A DNA stretch of 64,000 bases from Paraglaciecola sp. L3A3 (GCF_009796765.1 NZ_CP047023.1:62001-126000); one strand, 5' to 3'; shown: positions 26,863 through 37,491, counted from the stretch's first letter. Made by a program: numbers and translations. The notes: generated by a model not told the origin, from the letters alone.

Positions 26863-28596
26863 TTATGGATGATTTAGCTCTAGCTCAACTTGGTTAGCGT
26901 AGGAAGCTTTAAGTGGTTTTGTTGTGGTGTTTAAAGCGAGCCTGTCTATCTCATCTTCTGTTAAAGCGCGAGATAGAATGACCAGCTCAGCCATACTGCC
27001 ATTCAAGTTTCTTATGGGGGCTCCTAGATTATTCATATTGTCCCAATTAGCGATTGAGGCTTTACCAATATGCCAATATTCAGATTTTTGAACTAGGTGT
27101 CTGGTTTTGAAGAGTGTTCCATTGATAAATATTTTCACTTCTTCTTTTTCTTGGTCTACTGTGGTGGCTAAGTGATACCAAGTACCTGATTCCGCAGGGC
27201 TATAGAAAGGTTCGGCATTGTAGTTTTTGGCGCCAGGGTCTATGGATGATAGGCCTAAAACTATAGTGCCTGTTTGATTCTGGTGAAAATTGCCCAATTG
27301 CCAGTGAATATCTCCAGGTTTGTAGCCATCTGTCAGCAACAAAGAATTAAATGCTCTATCTAGGCTGTCTATTTTTATCCAACTGGCTAAGGTGAAGTTT
27401 TTGAGTTTGTCTTTTATATCAATGCGTACCCTATCACCTGGACGTTTAAATTCTAACGCAGCCTTACCCTGCCAAGGGCCTTTTCCCCAATTAGCTCCGA
27501 CTATCGCGCCATGAGTGCCGTTGCTATTAGCGGCTTTATTTTTTAATAAGCGAGGTTTACGTTCAGCTTTTTCAAAATCATAATAGGCGATAAGATTAGG
27601 ATCTTGTAATAACTGCTCTTTTATTGTTAACCATTGTTGTTGTTTTTTGTTGGTTGCTAGATAAGTCAAATCCGCTATTTCAGCAAACTCAATAAATTGA
27701 CTGGCAGTGGCTTGGTCTTCTTGCCACTGCTTGGCATCTTCAGAAAAAAAGCTAACCGCGTCACCTTTCTCGATTAGTTTCTTTATACCAGTCTTACTGA
27801 TAGCTTCTACTAAGCCTTCAAATACATGTACTTGAGAGTCGCCATTCGCGTCTACTTGTACACCTATTGCGGTACCTAAATCTACCACTTCAGAATTTGG
27901 GGTATCTATGGTAAACCCTATGGCTACGGTTGGCACATCTGTCATCACTTTACCTTTGAATAACTTGACCCGTTTGGCGCTGACTATTTCTAGTTCGGCC
28001 GGGCCAGCAATTTTTAATTGTGCCCCATGGTAAAACTCTAACTCTAGGAAACCATTTTCAATATTTAACCTACCTGGGGCGACAGATTCTCCAATTACAA
28101 AATGGTCAGGATTGTTCAGACCCACAGCATTTGCGACTATGGCTACACCTTTATCTTGTATTTCAGCGTTGTTAAATGTGGACAGGCCTGCAATAGGATG
28201 TGTTGTTGGTTGCTGGTTAAAAGATAAGACAGAAATAATAAAACAAGCGGCCAAACTTAAGCCTGAAATAAACCAAGCAAATCGACTACTGCTTTTATGG
28301 GGTTTTTGTTCTTTTGGTAAAGCACTCATCACTTTTTTCTCAAATTCATTATTTGAGTGTACGTTCTTAGAGTGGCTTAATATTTGTTCGACAAACGTAT
28401 CTGTGTGTTCAGCAGGCGATAAAGCCTGATCCACTAAGTTATCCATTTCTAACTGAGCACGAAGGATATGTTTAAATTCTATGTTTTGTTTAGCTAAATT
28501 TACCAGTTCGCTGATTTGCTCTTGACTGGCTTCGCCTTCAATAAGTAATCCTAGAAGATTAGAGAAATGTTTATGTGTTTCAATATTGCTGATCAT
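26863..28596 (-). CDS. FecR-type anti-sigma-like membrane protein with LamG domain
   Basis: A 577-residue protein. The first ~100 residues are cytoplasmic and probably bind the sigma factor. One transmembrane helix is at about 106-126. A FecR-like domain covers about 170-265 (FYHGAQLKIAGPAELEIVSA, then VVDLGTAIGVQV and VHVFEGLVEA). A LamG/concanavalin-like jelly roll covers about 338-545, starting at LIAYYDFE. The gene overlaps the sigma-factor gene by 17 bp. The layout fits a cell-surface signalling regulator that senses a glycan through the LamG domain and controls its sigma factor (inference). FecR-LamG fusions next to such sigma factors are a PVC-type arrangement. Confidence 0.82.
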   Translation of the reverse strand: MISNIETHKHFSNLLGLLIEGEASQEQISELVNLAKQNIEFKHILRAQLEMDNLVDQALSPAEHTDTFVEQILSHSKNVHSNNEFEKKVMSALPKEQKPHKSSSRFAWFISGLSLAACFIISVLSFNQQPTTHPIAGLSTFNNAEIQDKGVAIVANAVGLNNPDHFVIGESVAPGRLNIENGFLELEFYHGAQLKIAGPAELEIVSAKRVKLFKGKVMTDVPTVAIGFTIDTPNSEVVDLGTAIGVQVDANGDSQVHVFEGLVEAISKTGIKKLIEKGDAVSFFSEDAKQWQEDQATASQFIEFAEIADLTYLATNKKQQQWLTIKEQLLQDPNLIAYYDFEKAERKPRLLKNKAANSNGTHGAIVGANWGKGPWQGKAALEFKRPGDRVRIDIKDKLKNFTLASWIKIDSLDRAFNSLLLTDGYKPGDIHWQLGNFHQNQTGTIVLGLSSIDPGAKNYNAEPFYSPAESGTWYHLATTVDQEKEEVKIFINGTLFKTRHLVQKSEYWHIGKASIANWDNMNNLGAPIRNLNGSMAELVILSRALTEDEIDRLALNTTTKPLKASYANQVELELNHP

Positions 28597-29110
28597 AATC
28601 CAACCTATAATCCATACATGTTTTGAGTTTTTTGCGAATACGCATTAACGCTAAGCGAATAGCGGTATCTGACATGCTGAAATGTTCTGACAATGTTGGA
28701 GTTTTCCATTCTTCTGAGTACTTTTTGTTGAGTAATGTCTTACTTTTTTCTGGCAGTTGTTGGATACATTCTTGTAACGCCATTACTTCGTCGCCTTTAT
28801 TATCTGAAGGTTCGTAATCTAACTCATATTCATCTAATAAAAACTGGCTGAGCTTTTCGTCCATTATACGGTTTTGCCGTGCATTTTTCCTTAACTCATT
28901 GCGCAGAATATTGCGCGCAATGCCGTATAGCCAGTTACCAAAATCTTTTTCTTGGTCAAATTCATCTAACTTTTTATAAGCTGTGATAAAAGTTTCTTGG
29001 GCAATATCATCTACTGAATGTGCCGCTACTCCCATTCCCCGAATAAACGAGCGTAAACGCCCTTGATATTGGCGAATGAAAGCAGCAAACAGAGTATTCT
29101 GTTTATTCAT
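28580..29110 (-). CDS. ECF-type RNA polymerase sigma factor
   Basis: A 176-residue sigma-70-family protein. Region 2 includes DDIAQETFITAYKKLDEF, followed by FGNWLYGIARNILRNELRK; region 4 is an HTH in LSEHFSMSDTAIRLALMRIR. The ATG at 29110 is chosen over a TTG at 29128, although neither has a strong Shine-Dalgarno. Its 3' end overlaps the FecR-LamG gene, its likely anti-sigma partner. Target promoters cannot be identified here; the operon it sits in is a natural candidate. Confidence 0.86.
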   Translation of the reverse strand: MNKQNTLFAAFIRQYQGRLRSFIRGMGVAAHSVDDIAQETFITAYKKLDEFDQEKDFGNWLYGIARNILRNELRKNARQNRIMDEKLSQFLLDEYELDYEPSDNKGDEVMALQECIQQLPEKSKTLLNKKYSEEWKTPTLSEHFSMSDTAIRLALMRIRKKLKTCMDYRLDYDQQY

Positions 29111-29163
29111 GGGAAAACTGCTTAACAACGAATAAACGTAAACACTTCATTGATAGCGCCCTG

Positions 29164-30489
29164 TTACTGTGCTTTGTCTTGTTTACGGGCAAATATACTG
29201 AATATTAGTACCACTGCAAAACAAATCAAAGGCATGATATAGCTGGTGTTTACATTGCCAGTGATATCAATTATCCAACCTTGTAGTGGCACTAAAATCG
29301 CCCCACCTAAGATAGCCATAATAATAAATGAACCACCTAGTTTTCTGTCTTCACCTACACCTGTTAAACCTAAACCATAAATAGTTGGGAACATTAATGA
29401 CATGCAAGAAAAACAAGCGAGTAGGGCATAGGTACCGATTTCGCCACCTACAAATACAGCGACTGCAATCAGGGCTATGGCCAAACTTGCCATAATAGAT
29501 AAAAGTTTAGTGGGGCAAATTATGCTCATCAAGCCAGTACAAATAAAGCGGAATGCGGTATACACACATAAGCCGTAAAAAACGTATTCGCCAGCTTGTG
29601 CTTCGGTGCTTACACCTGTGTGATTATCCATTATGTATTTGATGGCATAAGTCCATACACCTATTTGGCAACCGACATAGAAAAACTGTGCAACTATGGC
29701 AAATTTCCATTTTTTGTTTTGTTTTAGACGATTAAAAGATTGTTTTAATTCGCTAAATTTATCGCTCGACTTTCCAGCTGGGAAACGCGTTATAAAAATA
29801 ATTGCCGCTAGGATAAACGCCACAACTGCCACTATTAAGTATGCGGTTACTACGTTTGAAAGTTCACTTGATTGGATCATTAATAATTGATCGGTAGTCA
29901 TGGCTGCGCGTTCAGTTTCAGAAGCTGAATTGAGCCCTTTCAAAATCACTTCTTTACCCAAAAATACACCCATTAACACACCAATAGGATTAAAAGCTTG
30001 AGCTAAGTTAATTCTTTGGGTACCGGTTTCTTCTGGACCCATAGACATAATATAAGGTGCGGCAACGGTTTCTAAAATTGCACAACCAGAGGCAAATACA
30101 TAAAACGCCAATAAGAAAAATTCAAAACTCATTGCTTGACTGGCTGGGTAACACAAAATTGCGCCCGCGGCATATACGGTTAAGCCAATTAATACCCCGT
30201 TTTTGTAGCTATATTTTTGAATCAAAAATGCTGCAGGTAGAGCCATTACAAAATATGCACCGTAAAATGCAGATTGAATAAACGAAGACTGCAGTTGGCT
30301 CATACTCAATACTTTTTGAAATGCCGGTACTAACAAATCTGTCATATTGTTTGCGGCCCCCCAAAGGGCAAAACAAGCCGTGATTAAAATAAAAGGTAAT
30401 AACAAACCTTTTTGAATGATGGGCGTTGATGAACCTCCCGTTTCTTCGACATTAGTGTTTTCTGGCATTACTTGTGACTCTGTAGACAT
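29164..30489 (-). CDS. FucP-like sugar:proton symporter (MFS)
   Basis: A 441-residue inner-membrane transporter with 12 predicted helices. It shows the FucP pattern: NNMTDLLVPAFQK (Asp equivalent to the FucP proton site), AFYGAYFVMALPAAF, ILETVAAPYI (Glu equivalent) and RINLAQAFNPIG. FucP carries L-fucose; related members carry glucose, galactose or N-acetylglucosamine, so the substrate is open. It sits 43 bp after the DUF1552 gene and 35 bp before the sigma-factor gene region, in one operon. AAGGAAACAAG gives a clear ribosome site. Confidence 0.88.
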   Translation of the reverse strand: MSTESQVMPENTNVEETGGSSTPIIQKGLLLPFILITACFALWGAANNMTDLLVPAFQKVLSMSQLQSSFIQSAFYGAYFVMALPAAFLIQKYSYKNGVLIGLTVYAAGAILCYPASQAMSFEFFLLAFYVFASGCAILETVAAPYIMSMGPEETGTQRINLAQAFNPIGVLMGVFLGKEVILKGLNSASETERAAMTTDQLLMIQSSELSNVVTAYLIVAVVAFILAAIIFITRFPAGKSSDKFSELKQSFNRLKQNKKWKFAIVAQFFYVGCQIGVWTYAIKYIMDNHTGVSTEAQAGEYVFYGLCVYTAFRFICTGLMSIICPTKLLSIMASLAIALIAVAVFVGGEIGTYALLACFSCMSLMFPTIYGLGLTGVGEDRKLGGSFIIMAILGGAILVPLQGWIIDITGNVNTSYIMPLICFAVVLIFSIFARKQDKAQ

Positions 30490-30532
30490 CTTGTTTCCTT
30501 CGTTATTATTATGTTTTTGCTAACAGCGGTTT

Positions 30533-31900
30533 TTATGCTTGAATACCGCTAAATATATTTTCCATACCAGCCATCTTATCGTTACTGTCAGAAAATGTAT
30601 CAGTTAATATACCAGCGGATCGTAATTGATTAACAAATAAATTACTCATGTGGGTTTCATCGCCGAATTTAGTATAACTACCGTGTTTTAAGCCCATGTT
30701 TTTACCCCCTGCAAGTATTACAGGGTAATTACGAGCATTGTGCGTTGAACTACAGGCACTGCCGTACAAAATTTGGGTACTGTCTAACAAAGAGCCAAAT
30801 TCATCTTGGGTGTTTTTCATGCGATCAATAAAGTAAGCAAAATGACTCGCCATCCATTGATCGTATTGCCCCCATTCTTTCCAGTGACCTTCGGTTTTAT
30901 CATGGCTGATGGCATGGTGACCTTTTTTCAAACCTACACCCAAAATTGGATAAGCATCACCAAACCCCATACCATCTTCACGAGAGACCATATAAGAAAT
31001 GACCTCGGTTAAATCTAATTGAAAGGCAAGTACCATTAGGTCGTACATACTACGAATATAAGCTTGTGGGTCTACCTTGGCATCAACCATTAAATCTAAA
31101 TGGTCGGTATTTACTGATTTAAGTGGGATATCTAACCAAGCTTCATTACGTTGAATTTGTTCTTCTAAACTGCTTAGAGATGACAAATGTTCGTCGAGTT
31201 TATGTCTGTCGTTAACCCCTAGTCTAGTCTGTAAACGTTTAGAGTCTTCTAAAATTAGGTCGACCATTTTCTTTTGACGGAGTAGGCTTTTACGTCTTTC
31301 AGCGCTAGCATTTTTGCCGTTTAGTGAAAAATAGCGTTCAAAAATACTACGGTGATTATGTTCTGAAGGTATAGCTTGCCCACTAGAATCGAAAGATAAA
31401 GTAGATACCCGAGATTTAAATCCTATGCCGCCGTCAGCAGACAAAACCAAAGATGGGTAACGAGTGGCTTGTTTTTTAATCTGTGCGGCAAACTGGTCGA
31501 CAGAAATACTATTGTTATAGTCAGTACGTACGTCGCCACCGGTTAAAAAGGTATCACCAGCTATATGCCCCAACAAACTACGTGACTTTGGATGACTCAG
31601 TCCACCTAGAATAGAAATGTCGTCTCTATGAGCCGCTAATGGTTGCAAGGTGTTAGTTAGTTTATAGTTTTTACCTTCACCACTTGGAAACCAATTCCAT
31701 TCTTTATGGGCAGAGTCTTCACCTGGCATACCTACGCCATTTGGCGTGTATACATAGGCTAGTCGTTTGGCTGGAGCGCTTCTTTGTCCTAGCTGTTTTT
31801 TATTGTCAGCCATACATTCCATATAAGGTAAACAGGCGGCTACACCAAGCCCTTTCAAAAATGAGCGGCGTTGAAGGCGAAAAGGTTTAACATTTTTCAT
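30533..31900 (-). CDS. DUF1552 protein with Tat signal
   Basis: A 455-residue DUF1552 protein. The N-terminus reads RRSFLKGLGVAACLP, a twin-arginine signal, so it is exported folded, perhaps with a cofactor. Typical DUF1552 stretches include RLAYVYTPNGVGMP, ISILGGLSHPKS and LYGSACSSTHNARNYPVILAGG. The function is unknown, but DUF1552 is almost always encoded next to a DUF1592-type cytochrome protein, as here (12 bp apart). The upstream gene's stop is adjacent to its AAGGA ribosome site. The pair is common in Planctomycetes and some myxobacteria and rare in gammaproteobacteria (general knowledge). Confidence 0.87.
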   Translation of the reverse strand: MKNVKPFRLQRRSFLKGLGVAACLPYMECMADNKKQLGQRSAPAKRLAYVYTPNGVGMPGEDSAHKEWNWFPSGEGKNYKLTNTLQPLAAHRDDISILGGLSHPKSRSLLGHIAGDTFLTGGDVRTDYNNSISVDQFAAQIKKQATRYPSLVLSADGGIGFKSRVSTLSFDSSGQAIPSEHNHRSIFERYFSLNGKNASAERRKSLLRQKKMVDLILEDSKRLQTRLGVNDRHKLDEHLSSLSSLEEQIQRNEAWLDIPLKSVNTDHLDLMVDAKVDPQAYIRSMYDLMVLAFQLDLTEVISYMVSREDGMGFGDAYPILGVGLKKGHHAISHDKTEGHWKEWGQYDQWMASHFAYFIDRMKNTQDEFGSLLDSTQILYGSACSSTHNARNYPVILAGGKNMGLKHGSYTKFGDETHMSNLFVNQLRSAGILTDTFSDSNDKMAGMENIFSGIQA

Positions 31901-31912
31901 TACTGTTTGTCC

Positions 31913-34900
31913 TTATATTTGGTTGAATGATGGGCTATTCACAATAGCCAATAATAAACTTTGCATACGATAATCGTTAGCTTTGACTTGTTGTAAAATG
32001 TCTTCAAGCTCAGCGTCATCACGGTAACTAACCTCACGGCCAAGAGCGTATGAGAATAAATGTTTGATTACAGATAAAGCGACTTTATCTGCTTCTTCTT
32101 TTAGCAAGTATTGCTTAATTTCAAGCATGCCATTAATTGCAGTACCGTCTGGTAAAATAGACGTGGCATCAATAGGTAACCCTTTATAGTCATCTCTATA
32201 ACGCCCTACTGCATCAAAGTGTTCAAATACCACACCATAAGGATCAATTTTGGCATGGCAGTCACGACAAGAGTCTTTGTCACGATGTAATTCAAGTTGC
32301 TGTTTAAGTGTAAGCTTATCAAATCCAGGGGTGTCAGGATCTAAGTCAGGCACATTGGGTGGAGGAGGCGGTGGCTCGTCACCAAGAATTTTAGATTTCA
32401 CCCATACCGCACGTTTTACCGGGTGGCTGTGTGTACCATCCGCATGTCCGGTCAAAAAAGCGCCTTGGGATAATAAGCCGCCACGAGCTTGCTCTGCTGG
32501 TAATTTCACAGGGCGAAAATCTGGACCAATAACATTATCTATGCCGTAAAACTCTGCTAGGTTTTGATTCAACATAGCAAAATCCGAATCAATGATATTC
32601 AGTACCGTTTTGTCTTGCTGAATTAAGTATTGGATAAATTGTTCGGTTTCTAACTTCATGTCCTGTTTTACAAAACGCGTATAGTCAGGAAATGTAGCAA
32701 TGTCGACAGTTTGTCCTTGTTGTCTATCTAACCTTAACCACTGGGCTGCAAATATTTGAATAAAATGTTGTAGCTTCTTATCATCACTAATCATTCGAGA
32801 TAATTGATCTGTGATTTGGTTAGTTAACTCACCATTTTTAGCAAGGTTTAATAATTCTTGGTCTGGAGCAGTATTCCATAAGAAATAAGACAGTCGACTG
32901 GCTAGAGAGAATTGATCAATTGCCTGACTAGTATTTTCACTGGCGTGAGCTTCGCCGACAGAAAATAAATCGCTTAAACTTGTTAGCCAAGACTGTGAAC
33001 TATCCGCTTGGGCAACGTGTTGCTCTGCTTTTGGTTCAACTAGGTATAAAAAGCGAGGTGAACATAAAATGGCCACTAATGCTTCTTGTACACCTTCTTC
33101 GAACGTATCGAATTCAGGTTGTAGTTCTTGCCAAAGACCAATGAAAGGTGCTACTTCATCTTCTGTTACGGGACGTCTAAAAGCACGCTCAGCAAATTTA
33201 GTGATTACTTGTTTGGCATATTCCTTATCTTTCTCTGCTGTATCGAAAAATATATTTTTATGTCTCGCGGTAGGCCATTGTTCAAAATAAGGTGCTTCAA
33301 ATTCGATGTAATCAATATTCATGCTTGAACCCAGTTGGTCAGCTGATTTAATCTTGTCATCGTTCCAAACCCCTACTTTTAAACTACTGCTGGTGATGTG
33401 ATCACCTTTAGTGCCGTGGGTTGGTATAGGAAGGTTTTCTAGTCGTCCTTTAAAAGTATATAGCTGGTTTTGTCCGCTGACTTTGGCACCCGGAGCAAAG
33501 TTTCGATAGTCCATGCCATCATCGGTTCTGGTACCTAAATAAGGCAATAATATAGGTTGAGTTTGATTGCTCACTAGGTTTTTAAATGACTTGTCCGGGT
33601 GATTTTTCGCAACTAGGTGATCTTTATCAAGTTGTGTAACCACTATATCGCTATATCCAGGGAAATCGGCTTTAGCTTTTATTGTAATCTTGTGATTTAT
33701 CTTGCTTAGGTATGCTGATGCAATACTAGAAACCACTGGCTCACCTACTTTTGCTTTACCAGAAGGCGATAACGTCGTGCTAAATTCAGGCAAATTATCT
33801 ACTTTTATGTTTAGTTCGGCTGTGTTGCCAGAGGCTAGCTCTGGATGAACGAGGTCAATTTGATAAAAGCTCCCTCCGTTACTTTTTAATAGCAGTTTAG
33901 ATTGTACTAACACGTCTTCAGCTTGTGCTGATTTAATATAAAATCTGGGTTTTTCCTTGCTAGGTTCAATTCCAGTTTTTTTAGTAATTTTTGATGTATC
34001 AGATTGTGCTTGGCTGTTTTTATCTATTATTGGTGCGCCATCATCATTTAGTTTCGCCAGTGGCGTTTGATTATTCAGAGCCGCAATTGAGTTCATTGCT
34101 TTATTAAAGCCTGGTGAAGCTGAAGCTTTAACTCTGACAATAAAATCTCCAGTAGAGGGGAATTGATCCTTTATTTGCATCGAAAGGTTAGGCGAAGGAC
34201 CATTCCATGTGCCGTATTTACCTGCTTCAATCACTTCTTGGTGAGGTGTGGCGGAATATAAATCTATGCCTTTTTCTTGTATCAAAAAGCGCTTAGTATC
34301 TGAGCCACGCATACTGCCACTAAAGTATTTCTTGATGCCGTTTGTATCTTTAGTTGGTTGACCTTGTTCGTCGAGGATTTCTACATAAAAATCTTCTGCA
34401 GGAACGGCTTTATCCATATAACCTACTGAAAGGGTGTTATTTTCTTGTTGACCTATGTCGTCACCAAAACGCATGCGATAGTGATGAACTTTAGGTTTTT
34501 CAGGACCGACTATGACTTTACCTAAAGCGTCTCGAGCGATTTTTTCGAATGTTTCTAAATGCAGTGTTGAACTCTGTAATAACTCCCCGCTATTACTAAA
34601 GCCTATACTTGAAAGGGGATCATTAGGTAGTTCTCGACCAAAGTTAACTTCAATACCTAATAAATCTTGTAAGGTATTGGTATATTGTTCTTTGGTTAAA
34701 CGGCGCAGCACTTGTTTACTTTCGCCTTGTTTAGCAGCTTTAGCTAATTGAATGCCTTGCGTCATCCAGTCCACAATAATGCGACGCTCTTCGCCAGTGG
34801 GTTGTTTTTTCTTTTTGGGTGGCATTTCTGCTGTGTTGATCATATCTAATGCGGCATGCCAATGTTCTGCATCTGCTCCATTGATAAAATCAGGATTAAG

Positions 34901-35590
34901 AATATCTAAGCGAACGTTTGCTTTTTGTGTATCAGGGCCGTGGCAACCAAAACAGTAGTTTTGTAATAAAGGGCGCACAGTTTCCACATAATGAGTGTCG
35001 TCTACCTGGCTTATATCTAATTTTTGCTCTTCAGGACTTAACCAAGTGCGGAAAGGCTCTGGTGAATAACGAGTAAGATAAGTATCGCCATGGACTAAAT
35101 TCCCACCTTCGTGAGCGGCTATAAATATAGTAACAGTGAGCAGTGCACTGGCGGTGGCGTAGTGAGCTTTACCAAGGAAAGTGGTGGAACCAAATGTGAT
35201 GAGACCCGTACAATATAAAGCTAACAGTGCCACACTTACACCAGCAATCATATGCTGTTGCACTTCTGTAAAAGCAAAGCCTTCGTTTGACGCTAAAAGT
35301 AAACCCATGCTAACTGTAGCAACAGCACTGATGGCACCAAGCCACCAAATTGGTCGAATCGCTGGCTTTAAATGTTCAAAACGTTTTAGTTTAGTGGTTA
35401 AAGATAAAATTGGAGCCAATAATAAGAGCGTTACTGGAAAATGTAGAAGCAATACATGAAAGCGGCCAAAGAAGCGCAATAAACCTTCACTATCTTGAGA
35501 ATCAATAGGTGCAAAATAAGCGCCTATCAATAACGCCACTCCTAGTATAAACAGGAATAATAATGGTTTTAAATTTTTAGAATTTGACAC
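31913..35590 (-). CDS. Membrane multi-domain cytochrome protein (PSCyt1/DUF1587/1595/1592/1588/1585)
   Basis: A 1225-residue protein starting at GTG with a GGAG site 6 bases upstream. The N-terminus has about five membrane helices (12-160, DUF2231-like). Then come a planctomycete-type cytochrome (CFGCH at 213-217), DUF1587 (RRLTKEQYTNTLQDLLG near 296), a large beta-rich insert (about 370-760), DUF1595 (FAERAFRRPVTEDEV), DUF1592 (ASRLSYFLWNTAPDQELL), DUF1588 (RGGLLSQGAFLTGHADG, then a run of six Pro) and DUF1585 with a second haem-like motif CRDCH at 1108-1112. Two haem sites suggest electron transfer across the envelope. It heads the operon with DUF1552, the FucP-like transporter, sigma factor and FecR-LamG. 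Confidence 0.87.
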   Translation of the reverse strand: MSNSKNLKPLLFLFILGVALLIGAYFAPIDSQDSEGLLRFFGRFHVLLLHFPVTLLLLAPILSLTTKLKRFEHLKPAIRPIWWLGAISAVATVSMGLLLASNEGFAFTEVQQHMIAGVSVALLALYCTGLITFGSTTFLGKAHYATASALLTVTIFIAAHEGGNLVHGDTYLTRYSPEPFRTWLSPEEQKLDISQVDDTHYVETVRPLLQNYCFGCHGPDTQKANVRLDILNPDFINGADAEHWHAALDMINTAEMPPKKKKQPTGEERRIIVDWMTQGIQLAKAAKQGESKQVLRRLTKEQYTNTLQDLLGIEVNFGRELPNDPLSSIGFSNSGELLQSSTLHLETFEKIARDALGKVIVGPEKPKVHHYRMRFGDDIGQQENNTLSVGYMDKAVPAEDFYVEILDEQGQPTKDTNGIKKYFSGSMRGSDTKRFLIQEKGIDLYSATPHQEVIEAGKYGTWNGPSPNLSMQIKDQFPSTGDFIVRVKASASPGFNKAMNSIAALNNQTPLAKLNDDGAPIIDKNSQAQSDTSKITKKTGIEPSKEKPRFYIKSAQAEDVLVQSKLLLKSNGGSFYQIDLVHPELASGNTAELNIKVDNLPEFSTTLSPSGKAKVGEPVVSSIASAYLSKINHKITIKAKADFPGYSDIVVTQLDKDHLVAKNHPDKSFKNLVSNQTQPILLPYLGTRTDDGMDYRNFAPGAKVSGQNQLYTFKGRLENLPIPTHGTKGDHITSSSLKVGVWNDDKIKSADQLGSSMNIDYIEFEAPYFEQWPTARHKNIFFDTAEKDKEYAKQVITKFAERAFRRPVTEDEVAPFIGLWQELQPEFDTFEEGVQEALVAILCSPRFLYLVEPKAEQHVAQADSSQSWLTSLSDLFSVGEAHASENTSQAIDQFSLASRLSYFLWNTAPDQELLNLAKNGELTNQITDQLSRMISDDKKLQHFIQIFAAQWLRLDRQQGQTVDIATFPDYTRFVKQDMKLETEQFIQYLIQQDKTVLNIIDSDFAMLNQNLAEFYGIDNVIGPDFRPVKLPAEQARGGLLSQGAFLTGHADGTHSHPVKRAVWVKSKILGDEPPPPPPNVPDLDPDTPGFDKLTLKQQLELHRDKDSCRDCHAKIDPYGVVFEHFDAVGRYRDDYKGLPIDATSILPDGTAINGMLEIKQYLLKEEADKVALSVIKHLFSYALGREVSYRDDAELEDILQQVKANDYRMQSLLLAIVNSPSFNQI

Positions 35591-35700
35591 AAAAGCTCCA
35601 CATTTGTTCTCGATTAATCAGCACTCAATTCCTACTTTTGGCTAATTACATTTTATAATCTTACTAATAATTGTCATGTGTTAATGTTTTGTTTCATTTA

Positions 35701-35741
35701 AGTATAAATTATTTTTAAAATGTGAGGGATGTTTCACATTT
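35701..35741 (-). promoter_or_regulatory. CRP-like palindrome and -10 element upstream of the DUF1592 operon
   Basis: AAATGTGA-N8-TCACATTT (35718-35741) has perfect 8-bp arms like a CRP/FNR box, but with an 8-base rather than 6-base centre. On the minus strand a TATACT -10 (35706-35701) follows 11 bp later, placing the palindrome over the -35 region. The divergent chemotaxis receptor starts at 35857, so either gene could be the target. Confidence 0.4.
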
Positions 35742-35856
35742 AAGCGTTTTTTTAAACTAGATTTGTTTAATTGCCACGTGTCATACTTATGTAACAAAAA
35801 TGTCATCAAATACCGCAGTTATTTTTGTTGCAATAAAAATTTTGGAGAGCTGAGAT

Positions 35857-37491
35857 ATGCAAGCCTTTCGTGCACACATTAGAAATAAATTACTGTTGAT
35901 GTTAGTTTGCGCATTATCTGTGATCTTAATTACAGTATTTACTGGTTTTTCGTCAATGAACTCAGTGATGAATAATTATAGCGATACAGTGAACAGAGAA
36001 GCCGTCATTATGTTAGAAGTAGCTGACTTAAATGTGCAATTTAAGACTCAAGTGCAAGAATGGAAAAATACTTTAATTAGAGGCGCTGAACCCAAACAAC
36101 TTGATAAGTACTGGGGACGTTTTAACGACTCAGCTGCACAAATCAAAAGTCATTACCAAGATTTGTTAACCATGATCGCTAAAGAGCATCCCGCCAGAGC
36201 ACACATTCAAGAGTTTGCTAAGGTCTATCCGAATATGTTGGTTGCTTATCAACAAGGTTACGATAATTTTATTCGCTCAGATAAAAATATCCAAGTGGCA
36301 GATAAAAGTGTCAAAGGTATAGACCGCGCTCCCACCGAAAGTTTAAATTTAGCTGTGGCGGCAGTGAGTAAAAATATTTTGGGTTTTAAAACGTCTTCAA
36401 TTAAAAAGTCTGACTCTACTTTAATGCTCACTCAAGTCAGTACCCTGACAATTATAATTTTGATCTTAGTAGCAGTAAGTTGGTTTATTAATAAAAAAGT
36501 CATATCCCCTTTAAAAATAATTAGCCGAGCGTCACAAACAATTGCTAAAGGTGATTTAACTAGCCATATTGAAAACACTAGCCAAGATGAAATTGGTCAA
36601 GTGGCCAAAAACTTCACGCTGATACAAGTCGGATTAAGCAAAGTATTAACATCAATAATCACTGATATTAGAGGCTTAGGGAGCATAATTGCCAACCTGT
36701 CTGCAGCCTTTGAAAGTGTTAAGATGGGATTGCAAAAACAAGTTGATGAATCCACTAGGCTGGCTGTGAATATGCAGCAACTGTCAAGTTCGAATGACTC
36801 TGTCAATCAAGCTATTTCTGATGCTAACGTTCTAGTGGGAGAGTGCGCAGAGTTAGCCGATGCCGGCCAATCTATGTTTAAAAATAATTTAGTCACTAGT
36901 CACAATATGTTGGATGCAACCAACCATGCATCGAGTATTGTCACAACCTTAAAAGCAGACTCAGATAGTATTGGTAATGTAGTTAATGTGATTAGCGGTA
37001 TTGCTGATCAAACAAATTTGTTAGCCTTAAATGCGGCAATCGAGGCGGCTCGTGCAGGTGAATCGGGTAGGGGCTTTGCTGTTGTGGCAGATGAAGTGCG
37101 TAGTTTGGCCACAAAAACTCAGCAATCAACTCAACAGATATCTGAAAATATTGCTAAGTTGCAAAAAGCTGCGGATGCTGCGGTAGCTGCTATGAGTCAT
37201 GGTAAAGAACAAGCAGAAGCAAGTTTATCACAAACCCAAGAATCGCAAGAGTTTGTCAATTCAATGACGCAAGTGATTAATAAAATTAGTGACTTACATG
37301 GTTTGATCGAACTAGAGATGACTCAACAGCAAGAGCAAACAGATACCATTAATTTAGCTTTATCGACAATTGAACAACAAAGTGAACAATCTCAGCAAGA
37401 AGCGTTAGTGGTAGACGATGCTTCAAAACAGCTAGCGAATATTTATAGTCATGTAGATATCGCCACGAAAGAATTAAAAATCCGCAGTTAA
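35857..37491 (+). CDS. Methyl-accepting chemotaxis protein
   Basis: A 544-residue inner-membrane chemoreceptor. Helices lie at about 10-30 and 188-208, enclosing a ~155-residue periplasmic helical sensor. A HAMP domain follows (about 210-262, ending [11 protein letters not shown]). The cytoplasmic tip [20 protein letters not shown] near 379-398 is the canonical kinase-control hairpin. It signals to CheA; the ligand is unknown. It is divergent from the glycan operon and may report on its products, but nothing proves this. A GGAGAG ribosome site precedes the ATG. Confidence 0.93.
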   Translation: MQAFRAHIRNKLLLMLVCALSVILITVFTGFSSMNSVMNNYSDTVNREAVIMLEVADLNVQFKTQVQEWKNTLIRGAEPKQLDKYWGRFNDSAAQIKSHYQDLLTMIAKEHPARAHIQEFAKVYPNMLVAYQQGYDNFIRSDKNIQVADKSVKGIDRAPTESLNLAVAAVSKNILGFKTSSIKKSDSTLMLTQVSTLTIIILILVAVSWFINKKVISPLKIISRASQTIAKGDLTSHIENTSQDEIGQVAKNFTLIQVGLSKVLTSIITDIRGLGSIIANLSAAFESVKMGLQKQVDESTRLAVNMQQLSSSNDSVNQAISDANVLVGECAELADAGQSMFKNNLVTSHNMLDATNHASSIVTTLKADSDSIGNVVNVISGIADQTNLLALNAAIEAARAGESGRGFAVVADEVRSLATKTQQSTQQISENIAKLQKAADAAVAAMSHGKEQAEASLSQTQESQEFVNSMTQVINKISDLHGLIELEMTQQQEQTDTINLALSTIEQQSEQSQQEALVVDDASKQLANIYSHVDIATKELKIRS

